From the NCBI GenBank assembly GCA_019114785.1, contig DXEV01000156.1, positions 1-34,849 on the forward strand: a DNA stretch of 34,849 nt. The letters run 5' to 3'. The stretch is from Candidatus Anaerobiospirillum pullistercoris. GTDB lineage: Bacteria; Pseudomonadota; Gammaproteobacteria; Enterobacterales; Succinivibrionaceae. Positions 1 to 7,647 of this stretch are shown here, in pieces. Each line of letters opens with the position of its first letter. The stretch's first letter is position 1. Position numbers and translations under genes: made by a program. The notes under the pieces are model-generated. The model was given only the letters and a program-made list of their open reading frames with translations. It did no database searches and was not told the DNA's origin.

Positions 1-110
1 GCTCTAAATTGGAACTTGCGGTGCAAGATCCTGTTATTTAAGTCACCATTCTTCACAAAAGCTTCGATCTGCTTTGGCTTGGATGTCTTGCGTCTGCTCA
101 TGTCTAACAT
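1..110 (-). CDS. 5' part of an unrecognised gene running off the left edge
   Basis: An open frame reads leftwards from ATG at 110 (or the in-frame ATG at 101) to the window edge, at least 36 codons without a stop. The product begins MLDMSRRKTSKPKQIEAF and is rich in Lys and Arg. I do not recognise the family. No convincing ribosome binding site is visible, but a perfect TATAAT lies 29 nt upstream of the first ATG. The gene is cut by the window, so no function can be given. Confidence 0.4.
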   Translation of the reverse strand, partial: MLDMSRRKTSKPKQIEAFVKNGDLNNRILHRKFQFR

Positions 111-138
111 GCCGCATAAAATGCTAATGTAATGGGGC

Positions 139-144
139 ATTATA
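139..144 (-). promoter_or_regulatory. Possible -10 box for the left-edge gene
   Basis: On the minus strand the hexamer is a perfect TATAAT, ending 28 nt before the ATG at 110. No good -35 hexamer lies 16-18 nt further upstream; a TTGACG is only 8 nt away. This is a partial promoter match only. Confidence 0.3.
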
Positions 145-245
145 ACAATGCGCGTCAAAGCATGGCAGCCGACCGCATAGGTCGAAAAATTTTGGGACAG
201 TTATTAGGGGACAGCTTTTTTGTTGTTTTGTTGGCTCCATAGGGC

Positions 246-306
246 CACAGGCCTATTAGGCCTGTGAGGTGCCCAGTCACATAGAAGTCTTTTGGGACTT
301 GGTGAC
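246..306. repeat. Two adjacent hairpins downstream of djlA
   Basis: Bases 246-255 and 257-266 form a 10-bp inverted repeat (CACAGGCCTA / TAGGCCTGTG). Bases 276-289 and 296-306 form a second one (GTCAC..AAGTC / GACTT..GTGAC). They lie 50-110 nt past the djlA stop. No T-run follows on the minus strand, so they may be mRNA 3'-end structures or small repeats rather than classical intrinsic terminators. Confidence 0.4.
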
Positions 307-360
307 GTGTGGATGCCACGTGTGGATTGTGGCTCTGCCAAAGGGCTGGGAGAGTAGGGG

Positions 361-1350
361 CTATTTTCCGCGAGCCTTTTTGACCAGAGCAAAGGCGGCT
401 TGGATATCCTGAGCCTTTTGGGTGTAGAGGTTGACCATCTCAGGAGGAATACCTTGAGCGGCTAAGCGATCTGGGTGGTATTTCAGCATCAGCTTCTTGT
501 GAGCACGACGTACTTCATCCCATGGCGTATCAGCAGTGACGCCTAAGATCTCATAGGCATGAGCCAGCTCACTACGAGGGGCACTATAGGTGCTGCCTTG
601 TTCGTTGTAGGTGCCGCCGTCATTGTCGCTGTCGTTATCAAAGCGACGCTCATCCTCATCGTAGCCGTACTTTTCGTAGTTCTCGTAGCTGTGGTTACCA
701 TACTCATGGTAGGTGCCACTATTACCCTGTTGCTCGTATTGGCGTTGACGGCGCTGGGCAAATTGCTCAGAGAAGCGGGTAAATTGCTGCTCAGCAAAGC
801 GGATACGGATCAAGCGCTCCATATCGTTGATGGATACGCCTAAGGCCGCTGCAATTTGCAGTAAGCGCTCATGCTCGCCTTGGTCTAAGACCTCATCAGC
901 GATAGCAATACCCACCTGAATTTCCAGCAGGTAAGAGAGCATGGCAGCATTGGAGCCAATGATTTGGCGTAACAGTGCAGCTTCGTGGTGAAGGTCAAAT
1001 TCTTCGCTCTTACCGAAGTTAAAGGCCTCAATGGCGACAGCACGGCGCTCGGTGTCGAGGTTCATGGCATCCATCAGGTATTCGGCCTGACGAATATGGG
1101 ATTCATTGACGCGACCGGCTCCACGAGAGACATAGCCCATTAAGCGGAAAGTACTCTCAATGATCTGTTCGTGCTCACGGGTAGTGCCTCGGGCACCGGT
1201 AAAGGTATCTTGAGCAATGCGATTTTGCTGCAATTGCAGATTACGTGGCTTGTCGTAGAGGAAATAGCCCAAGCAAAAGCCGATTAAAGAGCCGATTGGG
1301 CTGAATAAGATGCCGATAATGGCACCGATAATACGTCCTTTCCAAGACAT
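361..1350 (-). CDS. djlA: DjlA-type membrane-anchored J-domain co-chaperone
   Basis: DjlA stimulates DnaK from the inner membrane. The 329-residue product starts with a short Gly-rich hydrophobic segment (about residues 7-32, with repeated GxxxG spacing, as in DjlA transmembrane dimerisation segments). A TerB-like helical region follows (about 55-195). Residues 200-258 are an unusual low-complexity linker rich in Tyr, Asn, Gly, Asp and Glu. A C-terminal J domain carries the HPD motif at 292-294 (KLMLKYHPDRL). E. coli DjlA is about 270 residues, so the linker explains most of the extra length. AGAGG lies about 7 nt before the ATG. It is last in the prfB-to-djlA minus-strand run. The family call is firm; the meaning of the linker is unknown. 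Confidence 0.9.
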   Translation of the reverse strand: MSWKGRIIGAIIGILFSPIGSLIGFCLGYFLYDKPRNLQLQQNRIAQDTFTGARGTTREHEQIIESTFRLMGYVSRGAGRVNESHIRQAEYLMDAMNLDTERRAVAIEAFNFGKSEEFDLHHEAALLRQIIGSNAAMLSYLLEIQVGIAIADEVLDQGEHERLLQIAAALGVSINDMERLIRIRFAEQQFTRFSEQFAQRRQRQYEQQGNSGTYHEYGNHSYENYEKYGYDEDERRFDNDSDNDGGTYNEQGSTYSAPRSELAHAYEILGVTADTPWDEVRRAHKKLMLKYHPDRLAAQGIPPEMVNLYTQKAQDIQAAFALVKKARGK

Positions 1351-1468
1351 GATAAGACCTCTGGGGTGTATTTGTGTGTAGTGGTGGTGATTGGTTCTGG
1401 GGATTGTGAATCTTTGGCCAAGCTTGCGCTTATGCCATGTACCTTGGCGTGGCTAGGCTTGCGCCCAG

Positions 1469-1487
1469 CTTAGGCTCTAAGCCTAAG
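1469..1487 (-). terminator. Hairpin just after the murU stop
   Basis: An 8-bp inverted repeat (CTTAGGCT / AGCCTAAG, 3-nt loop) starts 1 nt past the murU stop codon. There is no U-run, so it is either a weak terminator or a 3'-end stabiliser between murU and djlA. Confidence 0.4.
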
Positions 1488-1488
1488 A

Positions 1489-2184
1489 CTAAGCTTGTGT
1501 GTTTGGGGTCAGATAATCATTGAGCTCCGTTAAGCGCTCACAGGTGCCTACATCAAACCATTTCTGAGTTAGAAGTGAGGCGCTGATCTGCTGGTCTTGT
1601 ACCCAGCGATCAAAATATGGACGTAAAGGCTCGCGTTGTACCTGTCGTCCGCTAAAGGCTTGTGGTCGGTACCAAGCTACACCAGCAAAGGTGTAATCAT
1701 GGCCATATTGTAAATGTCCATCCTTAGTTAAGGCATAGTCGCCTTGAGTATTGTGCTTTGGATTGGTGGTGAGGTAAAGGTGAGCTAAGGTGTTAGCGCT
1801 GTTTTCATCTTGTAGCGGACAAGGCAAGACAAAATCGTAGCTGCCATCAATAAAGACGTCGCCATTGACCACTAAAAATGGCTCAGAGCCTAGTAAAGGC
1901 AGGGCTTTGATAATGCCGCCAGCTGTCTCTAAGCCATCGCCATCCTCAGGGCTAAAGCTGAGCTTTAAGCCAAAGTTCTCTTGCTCTTGTTGCAAATAGT
2001 CAAAGAGCACCTCTTTGAGGTAAGCACCATTGACCACAATCTCGCTGATACCGATGGCAGTAAGCTTCTTGAGATGCCAAGCAATGAGGGTCTGTCCACC
2101 GGCCTTAACCATAGGTTTGGGAATAGTATTGGTGATAGGGCGGAGGCGTTTGCCTTGACCGGCAGCTAAGATCATGGCGCGCAT
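1489..2184 (-). CDS. murU: N-acetylmuramate alpha-1-phosphate uridylyltransferase (MurU)
   Basis: MurU makes UDP-MurNAc from MurNAc-1-phosphate and UTP, the last step of the AmgK/MurU cell-wall recycling route that bypasses de novo MurA-MurB. The 231-residue protein opens with the nucleotidyltransferase signature LAAGQGKRLRPIT, then PKPMVKAGG, and has a VNGDVFID metal-binding stretch near residue 105. I chose ATG at 2184, not the longer frame from 2232, because AGGAG lies 6-8 nt upstream and the conserved MRAMILAAG begins there. amgK lies about 320 nt upstream on the same strand, so the two kinase/uridylyltransferase steps are encoded together. General nucleotidyltransferases such as glucose-1-phosphate thymidylyltransferase are similar; the amgK neighbour decides for MurU. 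Confidence 0.88.
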   Translation of the reverse strand: MRAMILAAGQGKRLRPITNTIPKPMVKAGGQTLIAWHLKKLTAIGISEIVVNGAYLKEVLFDYLQQEQENFGLKLSFSPEDGDGLETAGGIIKALPLLGSEPFLVVNGDVFIDGSYDFVLPCPLQDENSANTLAHLYLTTNPKHNTQGDYALTKDGHLQYGHDYTFAGVAWYRPQAFSGRQVQREPLRPYFDRWVQDQQISASLLTQKWFDVGTCERLTELNDYLTPNTQA

Positions 2185-2505
2185 AGGGGCTCCTGAGGAA
2201 AGAAACAAGTAAGAAATATGCTGGGCGGGCATGATCTGCTATCTGCTTGTCTGCTGGCCTATGGAGCAGCATGACGAGAGCACAGTGTGGTGCCGGTGCC
2301 TAGATAAGACGATCTTAGCAGAGATGGAGCGTAGTGGCTTGGTTTGGCGGGAAAAGTCCCATTCGCCTGACACGAATGGGATTTTGGAGAAGAGGGGCGG
2401 GCGCTCCCCTTGTCGTGATGTTAGGCCGATGGCCTCTAGTAGGCCAGAGGGCCTTGGCAGGCCGATAGGCCTGAGGCCACAGGCTAAGGACTGTGGTAAC
2501 AGGCT
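2185..2505. other. Gap between amgK and murU: hairpin plus GGCC cluster
   Basis: This gap holds no convincing gene. Bases 2358-2365 and 2373-2380 form CCCATTCG / CGAATGGG, flanked by AAAAGT and ATTTT, which resembles an intrinsic terminator usable in either direction. Bases 2424-2478 contain seven GGCC tetramers in 55 nt, forming several alternative small stems. A further ACAGGC / GCCTGT stem (2499-2515) spans the amgK stop codon. Confidence 0.5.
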
Positions 2506-3777
2506 TTAAGCCTGTGGACACAGGGCAGGACGCACGCGCTGTTGCAAGAAAGCTAAGAGCTCTTGCAGTTCAGGAATATCAGCACAGTTGCGCTCGACAT
2601 AGCTGAGCACATCAGGAAGGTATTGCAGATAACCTGCTTTGCCATCACGTAAGTGCAGGCGATTAAAGATACCTAAGACCTTGATGTGACGCTGAATGGC
2701 ACAGATCTTAACCTGACGCGCAAAGTCCTCACGGCTTACATCTTGGAGTAAGCCATTTAAGCGATAGTTGTCATAACAGTCGCTTAAGAGCTGCTCTAAA
2801 TGCTCAGGATTAAGCTGGGTGTAGCAATCATAGAGTAAAGATGCCACATCATAGCCGATTGGGCCTAAGACCATATCCTGATAGTCGAGGACACCCAACA
2901 TCATGTTGCTGACATCGGTGCTATCTTCAGGCAAGACCATGAGATTGCGACTATGGAAGTCGCGGTGCATAGCAACTTGCTCTTGGCTGCGGCATTGCTC
3001 ACTTAAGAACGTAAAGCTGCGCTCTAGCATCTCTTGCTCAGCGGTACTTAAGGTGAGATGCAGGGCTTTATCCAAGCACCACTCAGTAAAAATACCCAGC
3101 TCCATACGGATAAAGGCATCATCAAAAGGTGGCAGCTCACTTAAGTACTTAAGCTCAGTGCTGTCGAGCTCATAGCGGGCGATACGCTTTTTACATTCGG
3201 CACGCTGCTCCTCTGGCATATCGCTGAGGCGATTACGAGCTTCACTGACGCGATCTAACTGCTGGTAGCCAAGAGGCAGCGCAGCAATCTTGGTCAGAGT
3301 GTTCAGCGCCAGCTGATAGAAGGCTAGCTTTTGCTCAGGAGCGCTCAGAGCTTGCAGCTTGTCCCAGAATAAGGTCTGACCCAAGTCCTCTTGCACCATA
3401 AAGCCGTGCTCTAAGTCAGCACAGATAATGGTTGGCACTAAGACTCGAGCGTGACTGAGGATGTTATTGATGGCGACAAACTCACGATTCTTCTGTGTAG
3501 CTGGTGGCGCATCAACAATGATTAAGGTCTCATTAAAGTATTCAGGTGCCTGCAAATAGGTATGGTGCTTATAGCACAGAGCCTCGACGCTATGGGCATC
3601 CTGTTTTAAGCGATAGTAACGACGGAAGCTAGCATCGCCATTGAGGGGCACTAATGCCCCTGCGCACTCGTTGCCGCAATCGCAAGGATCACAGCTGGAG
3701 CACTGGATCTTTTGCTCTTTTAAAAAAGCCAGCAATTGCGAATAACGCGATATCTCAGTATTTTCAGTCACGGACAA
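2506..3777 (-). CDS. amgK: N-acetylmuramate/N-acetylglucosamine kinase (AmgK) with an N-terminal Cys cluster
   Basis: AmgK phosphorylates the anomeric carbon of MurNAc and GlcNAc, feeding MurU. The 423-residue protein has the aminoglycoside-phosphotransferase fold marks: GDASFRRYYRL (glycine-rich loop region, about residue 48), catalytic MHRDFHSRNL, and the metal-binding LDYQD. Residues 26-38 hold five Cys (positions 26, 29, 32, 34, 38) that I do not know from AmgK proteins. The protein is also longer than the roughly 340 residues usual for the family. The TTG at 3777 has GGGA about 8 nt upstream and overlaps the end of trmB by 14 nt, suggesting translational coupling. GTG at 3771 is an alternative start. 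Family call firm; the Cys cluster is unexplained. Confidence 0.85.
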   Translation of the reverse strand: MSVTENTEISRYSQLLAFLKEQKIQCSSCDPCDCGNECAGALVPLNGDASFRRYYRLKQDAHSVEALCYKHHTYLQAPEYFNETLIIVDAPPATQKNREFVAINNILSHARVLVPTIICADLEHGFMVQEDLGQTLFWDKLQALSAPEQKLAFYQLALNTLTKIAALPLGYQQLDRVSEARNRLSDMPEEQRAECKKRIARYELDSTELKYLSELPPFDDAFIRMELGIFTEWCLDKALHLTLSTAEQEMLERSFTFLSEQCRSQEQVAMHRDFHSRNLMVLPEDSTDVSNMMLGVLDYQDMVLGPIGYDVASLLYDCYTQLNPEHLEQLLSDCYDNYRLNGLLQDVSREDFARQVKICAIQRHIKVLGIFNRLHLRDGKAGYLQYLPDVLSYVERNCADIPELQELLAFLQQRVRPALCPQA

Positions 3778-4558
3778 ATACTAGATCCCACACACCATGA
3801 CCTAAGCGCTCGCCTCGTTGCTCAAACTTGGTGAGTGGACGCCATTCTGGTCGTGGGATATAGCCTCCCTGTGGATTGGTGTTAGAAAGTTCTGGGGCGG
3901 CAGTGAGACACTCGAGCATTTGCTCAGCGTACTCTTGCCAATCGGTTGCCATACGGATTTGGCCACCATGCTTGAGTAATGGCGTCACTAAGGCTAAAAA
4001 CTCAGCATTGACTAAGCGACGCTTGTGGTGACGAGCCTTTGGCCATGGATCTGGGAAGAAGATCTGCAGGATATCGATACTCTCTGGGCCTAAGCACTTG
4101 GTCAGTACTTCAAAAGCGTCGTACTTAATGATCCGCACATTACTCACTTGAGCCTCTTCGGCCAATAGCATAGCAGCACCAACCCCAGGAGGGTGCACTT
4201 CAATGCCTAAGTAATTGCGTAAAGGATCCTTTTGCGCCATTTCAATAAAGGACTTGCCCATACCAAAACCGATCTCAACGACCAGCGGGGCTTCACGACC
4301 AAAGCAAGCGGCTACATCAAGAGGCTGCAGTGCGCTGACATCGATCAGGTACTTGTCACCGAGATCGGTAAAAGCTTTAGTTTGAGCATTGGTCATGCGA
4401 CCGGCACGGATCACAAAGGAGCGGACACGCTGATGTGGATGAGCTGAGGAGGCACTGGCTTCAGCGTCAGTGGCGTTAGATTCAGAAGCAGCTGCTTCTG
4501 GAGCAGGAATGGTATTTGGGTCTTGGACAGATGGCGGGATATCGTTAGTGGTAGTCAA
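3764..4558 (-). CDS. trmB: tRNA (guanine-N7-)-methyltransferase TrmB
   Basis: TrmB methylates G46 of tRNAs using S-adenosylmethionine. Visible motifs are the SAM loop VVEIGFGMGKS, the family block FFPDPWPKARHHKRR, ATDWQEYAE and the C-terminal FEQRGERLGHGVWDL. The frame is open back to a GTG at 4648, but the first 30 residues from there look unlike the family and lack a ribosome binding site. I prefer TTG at 4558 (264 residues), which has AGGA about 10 nt upstream. About 45 residues of Ala/Ser/Glu-rich, probably disordered sequence precede the conserved core at RVRSFVIRAGRMT; E. coli TrmB has about 239 residues. Its stop overlaps the amgK start. Start codon uncertain, function firm. Confidence 0.9.
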   Translation of the reverse strand: MTTTNDIPPSVQDPNTIPAPEAAASESNATDAEASASSAHPHQRVRSFVIRAGRMTNAQTKAFTDLGDKYLIDVSALQPLDVAACFGREAPLVVEIGFGMGKSFIEMAQKDPLRNYLGIEVHPPGVGAAMLLAEEAQVSNVRIIKYDAFEVLTKCLGPESIDILQIFFPDPWPKARHHKRRLVNAEFLALVTPLLKHGGQIRMATDWQEYAEQMLECLTAAPELSNTNPQGGYIPRPEWRPLTKFEQRGERLGHGVWDLVFVRD

Positions 4559-4671
4559 TCTGTAGCGATCCTGTATAAACGATGAGGTGCCTAAGTCCTG
4601 TCTTTCCTGCCCACGCAGGACGTGAGCATAAGTACAGCACTGGGGCACCTCAAAAAAATTGGTTAGAGCTT

Positions 4672-4714
4672 GCGACTACTGTGGCTTGTTTGAAGCCATC
4701 GTGGATTAAGTCGC
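4672..4714 (-). terminator. Nested hairpin after dapA
   Basis: The outer stem is GCGACT (4672-4677) with AGTCGC (4709-4714); the inner stem is GGCTT (4683-4687) with AAGCC (4693-4697). On the minus strand it sits 13 nt past the dapA stop and a run of seven T follows about 16 nt later, just before the trmB frame. It is possibly a dapA terminator; the distance to the T-run makes it imperfect. Confidence 0.35.
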
Positions 4715-4727
4715 GCTGGTGTATGTC

Positions 4728-5609
4728 TTACAGCAGCTCGAGCTCTTGCATGGCAGCCTTAATGGCTTCCTTAGTCTCGTTGCTCAGAGGCATCACTGGT
4801 AAGCGGCACTCTTCGGTGCATAAGCCTAATAACGAGGCAGCATACTTGGCACCAGCTGGGGATGGCTCCTTGAACATGAGACCGTGGATCTTCATGAGCT
4901 TATCTTGTAAAGCACGAGCCTCAACCCACTGGTTGTTAGCAGTATAGGCCTGTACTTGGTGCACTAATTGAGGAGCGATGTTAGCGGTGACGGAGATACA
5001 GCCAACACCACCGGCTACGTTGTAGCTCACTTGGGAAGCGTCTTCACCGGATAACCAAGTGAAGTCGTCACGCTTAATTAAGCTGCGCTCAACCCAAGGA
5101 CGAGCTAAATCACCAGTGGCGTCCTTAATACCGGCAATACGAGGCAGCTGCGAGAGCTTCAGTAAGGTCTGTGGCAGCACGTTAACCACGGCACGGCCTG
5201 GAATGTTGTACACAAAGATTGGCAGATTGCTGTTGTCGTGCACCATCTTGAAGTGAGCGTAGAGGCCGTCTTGGTTTGGACGGTTGTAGTAACCGGCCAC
5301 GTGCAGCAGACCATCGGCACCAGCCTTTTCGGCTTCCTGCGAATAGTACACGGCTTCGACTGGGTTGTTAGAACCAGCACCAGCCATCACTGGAATACGG
5401 TGATTGGCGATCTGGCAGACGATCTCAACCACTTTGATGTGTTCTTCAGCACTTAAGGTTGGGCTCTCACCGGTAGTGCCAGTTGGTACTAAGCCATCAG
5501 TACCATTAGCGATATGCCACTCTACTAAGCGCTCCAAGGCCTTTTCGTCGACTTTACCGTCTTTAAAAGGAGTGATCAGCGCAACTAAGGAACCGTGGAA
5601 TAAATGCAT
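4728..5609 (-). CDS. dapA: 4-hydroxy-tetrahydrodipicolinate synthase
   Basis: DapA condenses pyruvate with aspartate semialdehyde in the first committed step of the lysine and diaminopimelate pathway. The 293-residue length is normal. Motifs seen are VPTGTTGESPTL (Thr-Thr of the active site, about residues 40-51), VYNIPGR (Tyr and Arg of the catalytic relay, about 133-139) and GIKDATGD with the Schiff-base Lys near residue 162. ATG at 5609 has GGAGA about 7 nt upstream. No lysine riboswitch is recognisable in the upstream gap. Its product supplies peptidoglycan DAP, which fits the amgK/murU genes further down the same strand. Confidence 0.95.
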   Translation of the reverse strand: MHLFHGSLVALITPFKDGKVDEKALERLVEWHIANGTDGLVPTGTTGESPTLSAEEHIKVVEIVCQIANHRIPVMAGAGSNNPVEAVYYSQEAEKAGADGLLHVAGYYNRPNQDGLYAHFKMVHDNSNLPIFVYNIPGRAVVNVLPQTLLKLSQLPRIAGIKDATGDLARPWVERSLIKRDDFTWLSGEDASQVSYNVAGGVGCISVTANIAPQLVHQVQAYTANNQWVEARALQDKLMKIHGLMFKEPSPAGAKYAASLLGLCTEECRLPVMPLSNETKEAIKAAMQELELL

Positions 5610-5949
5610 GGAAAATCTCCGACGAAAAAGGAAGCACCAGAGGTTGGCAAAAAATAACTAAAAAACAGGATCTGTATCAGCTATGACTTGATACCGTTTT
5701 GCATTTTAAGCCAACGAAGCGCCATGCGCTATAAGAGCGCGTTAACAGCGCACCGCTATGAGGCGTGACTGATATTTATGCACTATTTTAGCGCTAAAGC
5801 TCTAAATTAGGGCAGGACAAGGTCACAAAAGCAGAATAGGCAATGCGCCCCGTCAGAGCTCGTTGTCTAGCCCTTACAAAGGCACAGGGCACAGATTGTC
5901 TGTGCCTGTGCTTGGTCTTCCTTTGCAGTAAGGAGCTGCGGTTATGCAG
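5610..5949. other. Gap between lysS and dapA: lysS terminator and inverted repeats
   Basis: No gene is seen here. Bases 5882-5911 form a long hairpin (arms of 13-14 nt built on GCACAG..GCACAGA, with one bulged G) that sits where a lysS terminator should be; only a weak T-rich tail follows on the minus strand. Bases 5787-5798 are the perfect palindrome TTTAGCGCTAAA. Bases 5674-5679 and 5689-5694 (GTATCA / TGATAC) lie about 65-85 nt upstream of the dapA ATG and could be an operator for it. No confident promoter. Confidence 0.4.
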
Positions 5950-7476
5950 TTATTTGTTCTGCAAACGTAAGGTTGGGAACAGGATCACGTCGCGGATGGT
6001 GTGGCTGTTGGAGAACAGCATCACCACGCGATCGATACCAATACCTTCACCAGCAGTTGGTGGCAGACCATGCTCTAAGGCCACAATGTAGTCCTCATCG
6101 TAGTACATGGCCTCGTCATCACCATGCTTCTTTTGCTCGGCTTGCTGACGGAAACGACCGGCCTGATCATCTGGATCGTTGAGCTCAGAGAAGCCGTTAC
6201 CCATCTCACGGCCGCCAATGAAGAACTCAAAGCGGTCAGTAAAGGCTGGATGGGTGTCGCTGCGGCGAGCCAGTGGGGAGATCTCAGCAGGGTACTCAGT
6301 AATGAAGGTAGGCTGCTGTAAGTGCTCTTCCACTAACTCCTCGAACAGAGCGGAGATGAAGTGACCTAAGACCCAACCAGAGTTGATCTCAACGTGTAAC
6401 TTCTCGCACCAAGCCTTAGCCTTAGCCTCGTCCTCTAAGTCTTCCATGGTGATGCCAGGGCCATACTTGACGATGGCTTCCTTCATGGTGAGACGATCGA
6501 ATGGCTGAGCAAAATCGATATCCAGACCTGGCTCACCTTCCTTGCCGTAGTGGATCTTAGTGGTACCTAAAACCTCTAAGGCCATATTGCGGAAGAGATC
6601 TTCGGTTAAGTCGATGAGATCGTGGTAATCATGATAGGCCATATAGAACTCAATCATGGTGAACTCTGGGTTGTGACGAACGTCGATACCCTCGTTACGG
6701 AAGTTACGGTTGATCTCGTAGACACGCTCAAAGCCACCGACCACTAAGCGCTTTAAGAAGAGCTCTGGGGCAATACGCAGGTACATGTCCATGTCCAGAG
6801 CATTGTGGTGGGTGATGAATGGCTTGGCGTTAGCGCCGCCTGGGATCACGTGCATCATAGGAGTCTCAACTTCCATGAAGCGCTTGCTGTCCATGTAGCG
6901 ACGGATAAAGGAAATGATCTTGGTACGGATCTCAAAGGTGCGACGAGACTCTTCGTTGGCGATCAGGTCTAAGTAACGCTGACGGCAACGAGCCTCTTGA
7001 TCAACTAAGCCCTTGTACTTTTCTGGCAGAGGACGTAAGGCCTTGACCAGCAGACGCAGCGAAGTCACGTGTAAGGTGAGCTCACCAGTCTTGGTCTTAA
7101 AAGCATAGCCGGTAACACCGATGATGTCGCCTAAGTCTAACTTCTTGAAGAGCTCTTGGTATTGGCCCTCTGGCAGAGCGTCACGGGTAACGTAGATCTG
7201 GATCTTGCCACCCACGTCTTGCAGGGTAGCAAAGGAGGCCTTACCCATGATGCGGCGGGTCATCATACGACCAGCGATGGTAAAGGTTGGCTTTTCCTGC
7301 TCTAAGGTCTCACTATCCAGAGATCCGCATTTGGCCACGATGTCGCTCGAAAAGGCATCACGACGGAAGTCGTTAGGGTAGGCTTGGCCTTGAGCACGTA
7401 AGGCATTGAGCTTCTCACGACGCTCTTGCATTTGTGCATTGGTATTCTCAGTAGATGGAGTAGGAGCCTGAGTCAT
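5950..7476 (-). CDS. lysS: Lysyl-tRNA synthetase, class II
   Basis: LysS charges tRNA-Lys. The 508-residue protein has an N-terminal OB-fold anticodon-binding part (about 60-180, with [19 protein letters not shown]) and a class II catalytic core with motif 2 [20 protein letters not shown] and motif 3 [12 protein letters not shown] near the end. The frame is open to 7566, but ATG at 7476 is the family start and has AGGA 11 nt upstream. prfB lies directly upstream on the same strand, as in E. coli where prfB and lysS are adjacent and co-transcribed. The gap between them (7477-7647) contains palindromic GGCC/TAGCC repeats. Confidence 0.95.
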   Translation of the reverse strand: MTQAPTPSTENTNAQMQERREKLNALRAQGQAYPNDFRRDAFSSDIVAKCGSLDSETLEQEKPTFTIAGRMMTRRIMGKASFATLQDVGGKIQIYVTRDALPEGQYQELFKKLDLGDIIGVTGYAFKTKTGELTLHVTSLRLLVKALRPLPEKYKGLVDQEARCRQRYLDLIANEESRRTFEIRTKIISFIRRYMDSKRFMEVETPMMHVIPGGANAKPFITHHNALDMDMYLRIAPELFLKRLVVGGFERVYEINRNFRNEGIDVRHNPEFTMIEFYMAYHDYHDLIDLTEDLFRNMALEVLGTTKIHYGKEGEPGLDIDFAQPFDRLTMKEAIVKYGPGITMEDLEDEAKAKAWCEKLHVEINSGWVLGHFISALFEELVEEHLQQPTFITEYPAEISPLARRSDTHPAFTDRFEFFIGGREMGNGFSELNDPDDQAGRFRQQAEQKKHGDDEAMYYDEDYIVALEHGLPPTAGEGIGIDRVVMLFSNSHTIRDVILFPTLRLQNK

Positions 7477-7626
7477 CAGAAAAAATCCTATGTTTATAGA
7501 AAAACAGGCCGTAAACGACGCGTAACTTACAGCGCGTGCTTTTAGCCTCACGGCTAAAACGGCCACTCAGAAAATCAGTAGTAAAAGAGCCAGACCGGTC
7601 TGACTGGCCATAGCCATGGCTATAGC

Positions 7627-7645
7627 CATAGCCCTAAGGGCTATG
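7627..7645 (-). terminator. Hairpin 2 nt after the prfB stop
   Basis: CATAGCCC (7627-7634) pairs with GGGCTATG (7638-7645). Further TAGCC/GGCTA copies lie to the left (7594-7626), giving competing structures. There is no U-run, so it may be an attenuating or mRNA-protecting structure between prfB and lysS. Confidence 0.35.
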
Positions 7646-7647
7646 GG

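Noticed and set aside
1..101. Resemblance of MSRRKTSKPKQI to the N-terminal repressor motif of animal SALL proteins
   Set aside because: Twelve basic residues in an unrelated bacterial frame; chance similarity is the simple explanation.
559..843. Plus-strand open frame predicting a very hydrophobic 94-residue protein
   Set aside because: It is antisense to djlA. The Asp/Glu/Tyr/Asn-rich linker codons read as hydrophobic residues on the other strand; there is no family match or ribosome binding site.
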